Shown here piece after piece: positions 1-8,849 of a stretch of 64,000 nt of DNA. A model generated the notes under the pieces. That model made no database searches and had not been told where the DNA came from. It saw only the letters and a list, made by a program, of their open reading frames with translations. This DNA comes from Bacillota bacterium. Its GTDB lineage: Bacteria; Bacillota; Clostridia; Christensenellales; Aristaeellaceae. The position numbers and the translations under genes are program-made. The DNA lies in NCBI GenBank assembly GCA_023416585.1, contig JAEZHM010000117.1, positions 1-64,000 on the forward strand, given 5' to 3'. Numbering within the stretch: position 1 is the first letter of the stretch; each line of letters starts with the position of its first letter.

Positions 1-240
1 TCGCACTGCTCACTGCGTTCGCACTGCTCGTTTCGCCAGCCTCCTCCGCCTCGCTGCATCCGCCACAGGCGGCGCTTCGGCTACGGAGCCACTGGCGGCG
101 CGAAGACTCAGAACTCAAGGGGAAGCCTTTTGGAAAGCCTCCCTCTTGCACTCCTCCAGCCTCCTTCGTCGGCAGCCCCCTCAAGAGGGAGCCATATCGG
201 TGCCGCCCGCAGGCGGCGGAAGGAGTAAATGGGTGGTTAT
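1..240. repeat. Interspersed palindromic repeat, copy R1
   Basis: Non-coding segment made of the mosaic repeat that recurs at about 13.9, 26.8, 42.6, 45.3, 47.8 and 53.2 kb. Recognisable blocks are CAGCCTCCTTCGTCGGCAGC, CTCAAGGGGAAGCC, CTCAAGAGGGAGCC and GCCGCCCGCAGGCGGCGG. The blocks are palindromic or inverted and carry no plausible gene. The copy probably starts before the window. Confidence 0.8.
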
Positions 241-279
241 TTTCACCCATTGGGGTAATAGAGGAAATGCTCCAATGAA

Positions 280-301
280 CACTGAACAGTGATAATTATC
301 A
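280..301. promoter_or_regulatory. Overlapping small palindromes upstream of the ADP-ribosylglycohydrolase operon
   Basis: CACTGAACAGTG (280-291) overlaps the perfect palindrome TGATAATTATCA (290-301), about 25 bases before the first gene of an operon that ends in a GntR/FadR regulator. The position suits an autoregulatory operator. It does not clearly match the known FadR consensus, so this is only a candidate. Confidence 0.3.
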
Positions 302-325
302 ATATGTTTATATAAGGAGACCGCT

Positions 326-2419
326 ATGCTGCCCATGGAGTATCTTCAAAAGGTTTACGCCGGGTTTCTGGGAAAGAACATCGGCATCCGCCTTGGCGCG
401 CCGGTGGAGCCCGAATTCTGGAGCTATGAACGGATTGAAAAGGTCTACGGTGACATCCGTGGCTATATAAAGGATTTCCGCCATTTCGCCGCGGATGACG
501 ACGCCAACGGTCCCGTATTCTTTTTGCGGGCTCTGAATGATACCTTCGGGCATGAGCCAACCCCTCAGGCGGTGGCCGAGGCCTGGCTGAACTATGCCAG
601 GGAGGGCGTGGGCCTTTACTGGTGGGGCGGCTTTGGCGTAAGCACCGAGCACACCGCCTATCTAAACCTTAAAAACGGCGTCCCCGCGCCGGAGTCCGGC
701 TCCATAAAACAAAACGGAAAGACCGCGGCCGAGCAGATCGGCGGCCAGATCTTCATCGACACCTGGGGCCTGGTGGCCCCCTGCGACCCGAAAAGGGCCG
801 CCAGGTATGCGGTATCCGCAGCCAGCGTATCCCACGACGGGGAAGCGCTTCACGGCGCGGCCTTCATTGCAGCCTGCATTTCCGAAGCCTTTCAAACAAG
901 CCATATCCCAAGTGTTATGGAAACAGCTTTGGCCCTTTTGCCCAATGACTGCCTGTACGGCCGGGTGGTGCGGGCTGTGCGGGACTTTTATGTAAAGAAT
1001 CCGGCGGATTGGCGGGCCTGCATGATGATGCTCAAGAGTGATTGGGGATACGACAAATACCCCGGCGCATGCCACGTGATCCCCAACGCCGGCGTCTGCG
1101 CGCTTTCGCTGTATTACGGCGGGGGCGATTTTGCCCGCACCGTGGAGATCGCCACCATGTGCGCCTGGGATACGGACTGCAACGCCGGCAACGTGGGCAC
1201 CATCCTGGGCGTGGCCTGCGGTTTAAACGGCTTACCTTCCCATTACCGCGGCCACATCGGCGATGAGATCGTGCTTTCCGGCATTTCGGGGTACTTAAAC
1301 AGCCTGGACATCCCCACCTATGCCAGGGAGCTGGCCGCCTGGGGATACAGGCTGCGGGGCGAGGCGGTCCCGGAAGAATGCACACCGGTACCGGACGGCG
1401 AAATCGCCTTTGATTTTTTATTGCCCGGCTCCACCCACAGCCTGAAGTACAGGGGCGGAAACTTTGCTTCCCTTGGCCGGGCGCAGGATCAAAACGCGCT
1501 GGAGCTTTTATTGGACGGCATGACAAGGGGGCAGGGCGCCCGCGTATACTATACGTCGCTTTGGCGGCGCGGCGACTTTGACGACGAGCGCTATATGCCC
1601 GTCTTTTCGCCCACGGCCTATCCCGGCCAGCAAGTGGAATTCAAGATTGCCTTTGACAAGTGGCATGGAGAAACGATACTGTTAACCCCCTACGTGCTGG
1701 AGGCCCTGACCGGCAAGGAATACCGGGGAGAAACGCTTATGCTTCGGGATTCCTGCCCGGAAACCGCGCTGCGCTTCACCATCCCCAATCTTTCCGGCGG
1801 AATGGTGCGGGAAGTGGGCCTGCATGTGGAGGCCGGGTCGCCCGGAAAATTCTTTGACGCGGGCAGAGTGCTGCTATCCGGTTTCAGGATATTTGGCAAG
1901 GCGGGTTATACCATAGCCGCCGGGCATCTGCCCAAGGAGTTCGGCAGCATTCTCGGCTTCTCCCACAATCATGGGGCATGGACAGTGGAGGACGGACGCA
2001 TTCACTGCCTTTCCGAAGGCCATGCGGAGGCCATGACAGGCAACTATTACATGAAGGATGTTACTGTCTTGGGCGATCTTTGTCCCCTGAACGGAACATC
2101 CCACCTGGTGTCCGCCAGGGTTCAGGGCGCTCAAAGGGGCTATTATGGCGGCATCCAGGGCGCAGGCAAGGTTGCGATCCTGAAAAACGAACACGGTACA
2201 CTGAGAACGCTTTGCGAAACGGATTACCCCTGGGAGCATGGGCACAAATACGCCGTTTCCCTGGAGGCGAAGGGAGATCAACTGTCCCTGAACGTGGACG
2301 GCAAGGCGCTGCTCACCGCCCGGGATACCGAATACGCCTATGGCATGGCGGGATACGCCATGTACGCCATGGGCCGGGCTTCCTTCGGGGATTTGACCAT
2401 AATGGAAGGAGATGATTGA
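326..2419 (+). CDS. ADP-ribosylglycohydrolase family protein with C-terminal lectin-like domain
   Basis: 697 residues. The N-terminal half (about 1-340) has the all-helical ADP-ribosylglycohydrolase/DraG fold. An early acidic metal motif, DDD, is at residues 57-59, and the late motif WDTDCNAGNVG places D282, T283 and D284 at the second metal site. These are the binuclear magnesium ligands of the family. Residues from about 380, and especially the last 160, look like beta-sandwich concanavalin/laminin-G modules, which are not normal ADP-ribosylhydrolase parts. There is no signal peptide, so it is cytoplasmic. TATAAGGAGA precedes the ATG. It overlaps or abuts the next gene, a second family member. 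In such loci these enzymes may cleave ribosyl or other N/O-glycosidic small molecules rather than protein ADP-ribose; the substrate here is unknown. Confidence 0.8.
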   Translation: MLPMEYLQKVYAGFLGKNIGIRLGAPVEPEFWSYERIEKVYGDIRGYIKDFRHFAADDDANGPVFFLRALNDTFGHEPTPQAVAEAWLNYAREGVGLYWWGGFGVSTEHTAYLNLKNGVPAPESGSIKQNGKTAAEQIGGQIFIDTWGLVAPCDPKRAARYAVSAASVSHDGEALHGAAFIAACISEAFQTSHIPSVMETALALLPNDCLYGRVVRAVRDFYVKNPADWRACMMMLKSDWGYDKYPGACHVIPNAGVCALSLYYGGGDFARTVEIATMCAWDTDCNAGNVGTILGVACGLNGLPSHYRGHIGDEIVLSGISGYLNSLDIPTYARELAAWGYRLRGEAVPEECTPVPDGEIAFDFLLPGSTHSLKYRGGNFASLGRAQDQNALELLLDGMTRGQGARVYYTSLWRRGDFDDERYMPVFSPTAYPGQQVEFKIAFDKWHGETILLTPYVLEALTGKEYRGETLMLRDSCPETALRFTIPNLSGGMVREVGLHVEAGSPGKFFDAGRVLLSGFRIFGKAGYTIAAGHLPKEFGSILGFSHNHGAWTVEDGRIHCLSEGHAEAMTGNYYMKDVTVLGDLCPLNGTSHLVSARVQGAQRGYYGGIQGAGKVAILKNEHGTLRTLCETDYPWEHGHKYAVSLEAKGDQLSLNVDGKALLTARDTEYAYGMAGYAMYAMGRASFGDLTIMEGDD

Positions 2420-2421
2420 CC

Positions 2422-3417
2422 ATGAAAACGCGAGCCATGCTTTTATCTGACCCGGCGCTTTTTCAGGATAAAGCCAGGGGGGCGCTATCAGGCCTTGCCA
2501 TCGGCGATTCCTTCGGCGACGCTTCCCGCAACCAGAACAATCAAATGGCCTATGGCTTCACCGCCGATTTCAACAAAGGCGCCAGCTGGTCTACCGATGA
2601 TACGGAATTCGCCCTGTTGACTGCCAAGATTCTCATTGACTGCAAGGGGAAGCTTACTAGCCAAAACGTGGTGGACGCGTGGCTTACCCACGTATCCACC
2701 CAGGATGAATTAAAGCGCGGCGGCGCCAGCGAGTTCGAGGCATCCATCAACCTACGCAAAGGGCTGCGGCCGCCCTTCTCCGGCAGGTACAATTCCTACT
2801 GCCATTCCGACGGCGCGGCCATGCGCATCGCCCCCATCGGCATTCTTTGCGCAGGGGATGTGGACCTGGCTATGGCATTATCCCGTATCGACGCGGAGAT
2901 TAGCCATGACCGGGAAGGCATCTGGGGCGCACAGGCCGTAGCCGCCGCCGTGGCCGCTGCCATGGCGGACGCGGATATGGACGAAATTTGGGCATCCGCC
3001 ATGAAGGCCGTGCCTTGTGATACCTGGTTCCATTATGCCATGGAAAAGGCCGCGGACATTGTGGATCATGCGCAGGGAGATTTTTTGAACGCCTGGATGC
3101 CCTTGCATGACGAGCTTTGGACAAGCTACAAAGCCTCCGTATGCGAAGCTGTGGTGCAGGCCTTTGGGTGCTTAAAGCTTATGCACAATGACTTCCGCCG
3201 CGGGGTAATCCTGGCCGGCAACTTCGGCCGGGACGCGGATACCATCGGCGCCATCTGCGGCGCGGTGCTGGGCGCAAAATACGGCGCGTCCCATATTCCG
3301 CAAAGGTGGATCGACAAGACAAGGTATCCAACAGGAACATGCCTTACATTTACCAAGGGGCTGGATGTGCTTGCAATGGCCGACAGCCTTTGCGAAATTG
3401 CACTGAAATACGATTGA
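2422..3417 (+). CDS. ADP-ribosylglycohydrolase family protein
   Basis: 331 residues from the ATG at 2422, chosen because GGAAGGAG lies ten bases upstream; a TTG at 2416 is the alternative. This is the compact form of the family. TDDTE at residues 58-62 is the first metal motif and GRDADTIGAICGAVLGA (D271, D273, T274) is the second, so both magnesium sites of an active hydrolase appear intact. There is no secretion signal. It follows the larger paralogue with essentially no gap and is followed ten bases later by a GntR regulator, so the three genes form one operon. By family it should hydrolyse an ADP-ribosyl or related ribosyl linkage. The pairing with a FadR-type regulator suggests catabolism of a nucleoside- or ribose-containing metabolite, but nothing here fixes the substrate. 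Confidence 0.85.
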   Translation: MKTRAMLLSDPALFQDKARGALSGLAIGDSFGDASRNQNNQMAYGFTADFNKGASWSTDDTEFALLTAKILIDCKGKLTSQNVVDAWLTHVSTQDELKRGGASEFEASINLRKGLRPPFSGRYNSYCHSDGAAMRIAPIGILCAGDVDLAMALSRIDAEISHDREGIWGAQAVAAAVAAAMADADMDEIWASAMKAVPCDTWFHYAMEKAADIVDHAQGDFLNAWMPLHDELWTSYKASVCEAVVQAFGCLKLMHNDFRRGVILAGNFGRDADTIGAICGAVLGAKYGASHIPQRWIDKTRYPTGTCLTFTKGLDVLAMADSLCEIALKYD

Positions 3418-3427
3418 GGTGGATTCA

Positions 3428-4102
3428 ATGGCACTAAACTTGCGCCCCGTCAGGGATGAGCGCCTTTCCGACAAGGTGGTCCATCAATTGATCCAGGCGA
3501 TCCGCTCCGGGGAGCTACTAGTCGGCGAAAAGCTGCCGCCCGAAGCCGCTTTGGCCGACCAATTGGGTATCAGCCGTGGAATTCTCCGCGAGGCTTTGAC
3601 CGTGCTGGAGGTGCGGGGATACCTGTACCGCACGCCCAAGGAGGGTACGGTGGTCAAAAGCGCCAGCGAGAGCGACCTGGCCGGCAATCTGGCCAACCAG
3701 TTCCGCAAAGCAACGTATCTTGACCTGCTGGAATTTCGCGAGGCCATGGAATGCCGCATTGTGGAAAAGGTGATCGACAAGGCCGCCGCGGAGCAGCTGC
3801 AAGCATTGCAGGACCTGATCGACACGAATCCCGAGGGAACCGGCTCCGTGGATTATTATTTCCATTACAAGCTGGCGGAGCTTTCGGGCAATATGCTCTT
3901 TGCTTCCTTTATCGACACATACTATGACGTGATCAAGGAGATCCGCGATGTCAGCATGCAGTCGGAACTAAGGAGCCAGGCCGTCCATATGGAACACCAG
4001 CACATCGTAAAAGCGATCAAGGAAGGCGACAAAGCTGCCGCCAAGCGTGCAGTGCGCCAGCATCTGCACGCGGTGAGCAAGTCTTTACAGCAGAATCTGT
4101 AA
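3428..4102 (+). CDS. GntR family transcriptional regulator, FadR (FCD) subfamily
   Basis: 224 residues from the ATG at 3428, with GAGGTGG five bases upstream; a GTG at 3419 is possible. A winged helix-turn-helix at about residues 12-75 shows the GntR signature (DKVVHQLIQAI, GEKLPPEAALADQLGISRG, LTVLEVRGYL). Residues 90-215 form a helical FCD effector domain with the expected His-rich ligand positions (HYKLAELSGN, EHQHIV, RQHLHAV) that usually bind a metal and an organic acid or sugar acid. As the last gene of the ADP-ribosylglycohydrolase operon it probably controls that operon, perhaps through the palindromes at 280-301. No terminator is obvious just downstream. Confidence 0.9.
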   Translation: MALNLRPVRDERLSDKVVHQLIQAIRSGELLVGEKLPPEAALADQLGISRGILREALTVLEVRGYLYRTPKEGTVVKSASESDLAGNLANQFRKATYLDLLEFREAMECRIVEKVIDKAAAEQLQALQDLIDTNPEGTGSVDYYFHYKLAELSGNMLFASFIDTYYDVIKEIRDVSMQSELRSQAVHMEHQHIVKAIKEGDKAAAKRAVRQHLHAVSKSLQQNL

Positions 4103-4149
4103 TATTCAGTTCGGGCCGCCCCCAAAAAGCTATACATATGCCGAACGAA

Positions 4150-4282
4150 CCGGCGGGCGATTGCTAATCGCCCCTACGGCTGCAAGGTGAATATTGACTT
4201 CTATTCCGATTCTGTTAGCCCCGGAATGGATATTCAATAACCACATGGCGGCGTAGGGGCGAAATCAATCGCCCGCCAAGCT
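4150..4282. repeat. GGGCGAT inverted-repeat element, copy 1
   Basis: The intergenic region 4103-4353 contains CGGGCGATTGCTAATCGCCCC near 4153 and its inverted partner GGGGCGAAATCAATCGCCCG near 4256, about 80 bases apart. The same pair recurs in opposite order at 40621-40706. The structure fits a small mobile repeat (MITE-like) with nested palindromic ends. No gene was seen in the interval. Confidence 0.65.
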
Positions 4283-4353
4283 TTGTACTCTGTCTGAAGC
4301 TTTCTTGCGCCTGCTCACATATCAAGGCATCCGTTGCATGAGAAGATCATCCT

Positions 4354-5667
4354 TCACCCCAAGCCCTGAGCGAACGACTTAAAAACATCCCGTTCGTCGG
4401 GGAACTCACAATAGAAGTCATATATATCCTTTTCCTTCAGCTCACGTATATTAAGTACCTCGCCGGTTTTGGCGTCCAGATTGATCACAATGCCAAAGGG
4501 CATTTCTCCCTGATTAAAATAAACGTAATCCTCCACACGGTCAATCTTATAGCAAACGCGCCACTCGGGGCGATTGGGATCATAGATCCGGTAAGATACC
4601 GTATGCTTGCAGCGGGAAAGCCATGTGTCGGACCAACCGGCGGATATGGCTGTTTCCCCGGCTATTCGCAATGCTTCGCTCTGCGGGATATCCGCTGCGG
4701 AAGGCAGCCCATACGGTATCAGGCATAGATTGCGCAGCACGCTGTACTTCGTCTCCTTTTGGTCCCCCAATCCATCAATCATCTTGCCATAGGTCTTTGA
4801 AAAGCCCGCCATGTTTTCTACTGTAAAGAATTCATTCTGACCGATCAATGTACAAAGCTCCTCTATGGAGGCGGCAACATCGCTTGGCAAGGGAGGATCC
4901 TCCCCGGCATTTGTCCTCATGTGGGATTCTTCCTCAAGAACCGTTCCGTCGGACAGGATACAGATGTAAAAGGAGGGCGCTTCCTGCGGCTTTGCCTCAT
5001 ATTCGATATCCCAGATTTTGCGCCGGCTGCCCGCCTTATCCTCAGAAAGCATATACTGCACATAGCGGGTGTATACGCCCTGGTCTGTCACCTGGGCATC
5101 TTTGGAAAATTGCTCGCGTATATACTGGACGGCAATGGATTCAGCCTGGGATTCGCTTGCCTCGCCGTTTTCCGGCAGGAAGCGTGTCCGCTCCTCCTTC
5201 AGCCCGCACTTTACAAGAAGTTCATCGTACCACGCCTGGTCCTCTATGCTCCAGGAAGCGGGATAGAACCCAAGATCGATCTTTACAAAAGCCCGCATCA
5301 GTGATTCTTTGTATGTTCCATCCGCATCGTTAAGATGCTTGCGTATTTCTTCGGTTACTGCCAGCCCGTTTTTTTCCGCAAGGCGGATGATCTCATTCGT
5401 CTGTTCAAGTGTCCACTTTTCTGAAGAATCATTAGCAGCAATGGGCGCCATAACCTCACCGGCAAAGTCTTTGCTGCCAAGAAGAATTGCGGCCAGCGCA
5501 CCGGCGGCAAGCAGGACAAGCACCACTGTTAGTATGAAAGCAGCCGGCAGCTTCTTTTTCACTTTTTTCCCCTCCAATGCGTTTTTGAAAATCATCACGC
5601 GTTCACGTTCTGTGGTGCGCAGGCAGCCAAGGCCGGTATCTATCGCCCGCTTCAAATTATTGGCCAT
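4354..5667 (-). CDS. Single-pass membrane partner of ECF sigma factor, PepSY-like ectodomain
   Basis: 437 residues. A short cytoplasmic N-terminus (about 1-40) precedes one transmembrane helix (about 43-65, LPAAFILTVVLVLLAAGALA). The rest is extracytoplasmic. The ectodomain has the motif W-S-I-E-D-Q-A-W-Y-D-E-L-L and two PepSY-like segments ending in NLDAKTGEVLNI. The gene starts inside the sigma gene (11-base overlap), after GGGGAGGG, so sigma and partner are translationally coupled. By analogy it is an anti-sigma factor that holds the sigma factor until a signal is sensed outside, although no ZAS zinc motif (HxxxCxxC) is present. The protein encoded at 9328-10728 has the same architecture and also follows an ECF sigma gene. 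Confidence 0.75.
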   Translation of the reverse strand: MANNLKRAIDTGLGCLRTTERERVMIFKNALEGKKVKKKLPAAFILTVVLVLLAAGALAAILLGSKDFAGEVMAPIAANDSSEKWTLEQTNEIIRLAEKNGLAVTEEIRKHLNDADGTYKESLMRAFVKIDLGFYPASWSIEDQAWYDELLVKCGLKEERTRFLPENGEASESQAESIAVQYIREQFSKDAQVTDQGVYTRYVQYMLSEDKAGSRRKIWDIEYEAKPQEAPSFYICILSDGTVLEEESHMRTNAGEDPPLPSDVAASIEELCTLIGQNEFFTVENMAGFSKTYGKMIDGLGDQKETKYSVLRNLCLIPYGLPSAADIPQSEALRIAGETAISAGWSDTWLSRCKHTVSYRIYDPNRPEWRVCYKIDRVEDYVYFNQGEMPFGIVINLDAKTGEVLNIRELKEKDIYDFYCEFPDERDVFKSFAQGLG

Positions 5668-6184
5668 CGATATCCCTCCCCGTCAGTCTCCCCTTAAGCA
5701 GTTCCTGCGCCTTTATCAGCTGCCTATGCACGGCGGAACGGCTGATGCATAATGCCTCCGCCGTCTCCTGAAGCGTCAAATCATGATAATAATACAGAAG
5801 GATCACCCGCTTATACTTTTCGGGAAGGTTGTAAACGTCAAGCAGCAGGCTGCGGTCTTCCGGGAAGATTGTTCCGCAGCGTGCGGGCAAATCATCCAAA
5901 GTCTTTGTCCTGTCTATGTGCCGGAACCATCTTGAGCGGTGGTAGTCATGGCAGACATTGACGGCAATACGCATAAGCCATGCCCGCTCTGTGCTGCCGT
6001 TCCGCTGTTCAAACCGATCCATGCTCAAAAATGCTTTCAAGAATGTATCCTGCATGGCATCCTCAGCCTGTCCCACGTCGCGCAAATAAACATAGCATGT
6101 ACGGAGGATCGCGTCCGCGTATTGTCCGATCCATTGTTCCAGTCTCTGTTCACGGGCTGCGCCATCTTTCGCAGCATGATCCAT
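5657..6184 (-). CDS. ECF-type RNA polymerase sigma factor (sigma-70 family)
   Basis: 175 residues, the usual length for an extracytoplasmic-function sigma factor. Region 2 (about 15-85) contains DAMQDTFLKAFLSMDRF and the AWLMRIAVNVCHDYHR segment. Region 4 (about 115-170) contains LPEKYKRVILLYYYHDLTLQ and a helix-turn-helix ETAEALCISRSAVHRQLIKA. There is no region 1 or 3. An AAGGAGGTGAGCGC Shine-Dalgarno stretch precedes the ATG. It overlaps its membrane partner downstream and has a candidate self-recognised promoter at 6207-6233. It probably activates its own operon and envelope-related targets in response to a cell-surface signal. Confidence 0.92.
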   Translation of the reverse strand: MDHAAKDGAAREQRLEQWIGQYADAILRTCYVYLRDVGQAEDAMQDTFLKAFLSMDRFEQRNGSTERAWLMRIAVNVCHDYHRSRWFRHIDRTKTLDDLPARCGTIFPEDRSLLLDVYNLPEKYKRVILLYYYHDLTLQETAEALCISRSAVHRQLIKAQELLKGRLTGRDIDGQ

Positions 6185-6206
6185 GCGCTCACCTCCTTAC
6201 CCTTAT

Positions 6207-6233
6207 AAACGGAATCTGTACCTTTTCTTTCCA
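6207..6233 (-). promoter_or_regulatory. Candidate autoregulatory ECF promoter, sigma 1
   Basis: Read on the minus strand: TGGAAA (6233-6228), 16-base spacer, CGTTT (6211-6207), about 23 bases before the sigma start. The same layout, TGGAAT-N16-CGTAA, precedes the second ECF sigma gene. It resembles the TGAAAC-N16-CGT class recognised by many ECF sigmas. Confidence 0.45.
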
Positions 6234-6264
6234 CTTTTTTTAGACTTTTTTTATAGAAACAGGA

Positions 6265-6287
6265 AGCCCACCCGCCTGGGGTGGGCT
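6265..6287 (-). terminator. Hairpin after the propeller/solute-binding fusion gene
   Basis: AGCCCACCC (6265-6273) pairs with GGGTGGGCT (6279-6287) just beyond the end of the minus-strand gene at 6325. The T-rich tract on the minus strand comes only after about ten bases, so termination efficiency is uncertain. Confidence 0.45.
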
Positions 6288-6324
6288 ATAATCGGTTGTG
6301 GTGCATGAATGTGTCTTGATTACC

Positions 6325-8613
6325 CTACCTGTTTTCGCTTATCACCTTTACAAGTATGTCCGTAATCTCCCTTGCGCACGTTTCCCCATCCATATTGCCT
6401 TCAAAAAACCGATTCAGCAGGTTTTTCAGCGAAGTTTCGTACAGCGAATGGTCCACCCAGCTTATCTCGCATTCCTCAAGGAACCGGCGGTAGTCAGAAA
6501 GCCAATCCTCGCGCACGGCCCATTTGATCGCGTCCAGCGTCTTAAGCCCCGCCTCGCTCGCCTTTATCTGGCTGTCGATGGTCCTTTTCTCCGCCTCGTC
6601 CTTCACGGCGTCGCGCTTTTGGGTAAGTGATTCAATCTCCCTGGTGTACATTCTTTTGAGCATTTCATAATCCCGCTCGGGTACCGGCTGCGCGTCCATA
6701 AAGAGCGCTGCGCCATCCCCCACGGGAATGTGCTGCAGGTAGTAATCAAGAAACACCTGCACGTCTTCTGCGTTCAGCGAATAGGGATTAATAACAAGCA
6801 CGCTGCCTGTGAACAGAAGCTGCGGTTTCATGCCCTCAAACAGGCGCAGGGGTATGGGAACAAAGTCGTTTACGAGTTCACGCCTGACAAAATGCCGCCC
6901 GCCGGGCAAAACAGTGGCGGTGAGCGTAAACAAATAATCCGGCTCTGCGTTCACGCGGTAACGCATGGGCGGGTTATGCCCGGAGAGTTGAGGCGGGTCA
7001 TACCGTCTGCCGATGATGGGCGCGCCATCAGGCAAGGTTTGCAATTGCTTTACGCCGTCAAGCAATGAACCCAGTTCCGCCTCCCTGAAACGCCCCGCCT
7101 TTTCGTCCTTCTTGATAAGCTCGCAATATCCGCCGATCAGCTGGTCCGTCAAAACGGTTCTTATGTTGTTGACCGCAAACAGCGTGATCCCCTTCTCATG
7201 GGCGAGAAGGCCATATTTTTCATCAAAGCTCAGGCAAAATGCTATCAATTCCCCGTAGGTTGTGGGCAGCTCCGCTTCGTTTATACCCAGCCTTGACGCG
7301 GCATACCGGCTGTAGGCGAGCGTTTGGTTATCGATATTCAAGGGCAGCGCGGCGATTTTGTCACCTGTCACAAGCTTTTCTGCGGCGAAAGGATATATCG
7401 CCCGCAAGCGCTCATTCAGCTTATCCGTCACATCAAGCGGAATATAGTATCCTTTCTCCACGGCGCTATCAAGCACCGTTCCCAGAGGCAGCTTAAACAC
7501 GTCATATTCCGGGGAAGCGGTGGTTATTTGCGTGGCAAACAGGTCCTGTATCCCAAAAGGCTCAACGAACGGTTGGTCGAAAAGAATTTCCGGGTGATCC
7601 TGCGTAAACTGGAAATCATCAAAGTCAATATAGTCCGCGGCAACCTTTAGTTCCTTGCGAATGGCAGCCTCGGCGCTGACATCCATTAATTCGACGCTTT
7701 TATCCACAATAGCCAGCTTCCCCGAAGGGAGGATAAAAAACATGCGGCGGTAGTTTTGCTTGGGCCAATAACCTACAACTGTTTTGGATCCATCCTCAAA
7801 AAGCGCGACGATTTCGTTGCCTACAAAGAGAATGGCGCGGTCTAACACCTGATCATACAATACATCTGAAATACCGCTCAATTTCCCTGTATCCAGCGTT
7901 TGCTTCTCACCCGTTTCGGGGCTGAATACCAGCGCGCTTCCTTTACCGAACAAGCCGCTGGACTTCAAAAGCAGCAGCTGCCCGCCACGATAGGGTGCCA
8001 TATCCCAAATGCCCGTTTCCAGCGGAGAGGAACGCGCGCCTGTTTTCATATCAAAACAGTAAAGCGTACAATCGCTTTCGTCATTTCTGGTCATTAACGC
8101 GTACAGCTGCCCGCCAAGCACAAACGCCTTGTGAAGATACGGACCGTTGACGGTGGGATCTTCAAACTTGTAATCCAGCCAGCATAAGGCGTTTCGCGCC
8201 GCCTGCTTTGCCATGATGTTAACGCTGTACAGCGCCCCCGTTTCCGAATTCAGCGCATGCAGGTCATCCCCGCCGCCGGCCAGAAGGTTCACGCCAGCGG
8301 CAAACTGAATGACTGCGTCCGGATCGTCAACATCCTGCAAAATGTTCTTTTCTTTCTTCATTTCCGGGGTGACCAGCTCGTGTTCGGGGCTTGAATTCAC
8401 CATGGGAAAGGATTCTGCCATTCCCTTCGCTTCATTCAGCCTGTACAGAGTCAAATCGTCCGAAAGCATATACAGCGTGCCGGCCGCCTCGGCAGCCGAT
8501 AGTACGCGAACTTCTTTCCCGCTTTTGTTCAGCACGGGTATGGCTGCCTGAGCGAACGGGCAAAGGAAAAATAGCGACATTAATAGCAGCACGGCAACAA
8601 CGTACTTTTTCAT
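6325..8613 (-). CDS. Secreted beta-propeller/solute-binding fusion protein
   Basis: 762 residues with a type I signal peptide (MKKYVVAVLLLMSLFF...AQA). Residues about 25-330 contain repeated short beta-rich segments of the type GQLYALMTRNDE and DLYALNSE, with aromatic and acidic positions like PQQ/DUF5050 propeller blades. Residues about 330-760 resemble the periplasmic-binding-protein fold of sugar ABC transporters: the family's YDVFKLPLGT, KIAALPLNIDNQTLAYSRYAA and PTTYGELIAF segments, and a C-terminal RFFEGNMDGETCAREI helix. No permease genes adjoin it; it sits between two ECF sigma modules. It may therefore be a sensor or binding protein feeding a signal pathway rather than a transporter subunit. 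No lipobox cysteine is seen. Confidence 0.65.
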   Translation of the reverse strand: MKKYVVAVLLLMSLFFLCPFAQAAIPVLNKSGKEVRVLSAAEAAGTLYMLSDDLTLYRLNEAKGMAESFPMVNSSPEHELVTPEMKKEKNILQDVDDPDAVIQFAAGVNLLAGGGDDLHALNSETGALYSVNIMAKQAARNALCWLDYKFEDPTVNGPYLHKAFVLGGQLYALMTRNDESDCTLYCFDMKTGARSSPLETGIWDMAPYRGGQLLLLKSSGLFGKGSALVFSPETGEKQTLDTGKLSGISDVLYDQVLDRAILFVGNEIVALFEDGSKTVVGYWPKQNYRRMFFILPSGKLAIVDKSVELMDVSAEAAIRKELKVAADYIDFDDFQFTQDHPEILFDQPFVEPFGIQDLFATQITTASPEYDVFKLPLGTVLDSAVEKGYYIPLDVTDKLNERLRAIYPFAAEKLVTGDKIAALPLNIDNQTLAYSRYAASRLGINEAELPTTYGELIAFCLSFDEKYGLLAHEKGITLFAVNNIRTVLTDQLIGGYCELIKKDEKAGRFREAELGSLLDGVKQLQTLPDGAPIIGRRYDPPQLSGHNPPMRYRVNAEPDYLFTLTATVLPGGRHFVRRELVNDFVPIPLRLFEGMKPQLLFTGSVLVINPYSLNAEDVQVFLDYYLQHIPVGDGAALFMDAQPVPERDYEMLKRMYTREIESLTQKRDAVKDEAEKRTIDSQIKASEAGLKTLDAIKWAVREDWLSDYRRFLEECEISWVDHSLYETSLKNLLNRFFEGNMDGETCAREITDILVKVISENR

Positions 8614-8788
8614 AATCCCAACCCCTGTTCCGCAAATATCCGGTTCCCGGCTTGCGCATATCTGTATTCCAGTATACCATATCCATAGAAAATATGGTTA
8701 AATATGGTTGTAAAATCCTGTGTGCCAAAAGGGGACACATTGCCGCATGTCCATCTAAATAATATTTTTTCCAGAGTATGAGGATTTT

Positions 8789-8823
8789 TGGAATAACCGC
8801 GTCTAATTCACGTAACGCGTTAC
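8789..8823 (+). promoter_or_regulatory. Candidate ECF promoter with overlapping palindrome, sigma 2
   Basis: TGGAAT (8789-8794), a 16-base spacer and CGTAA (8811-8815) match the layout upstream of the first ECF sigma gene. The -10 part lies within a perfect 12-base palindrome, GTAACGCGTTAC (8812-8823), which could be an operator. Confidence 0.45.
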
Positions 8824-8849
8824 AGTCAGGCGGATATGAGGTGAAGCGA

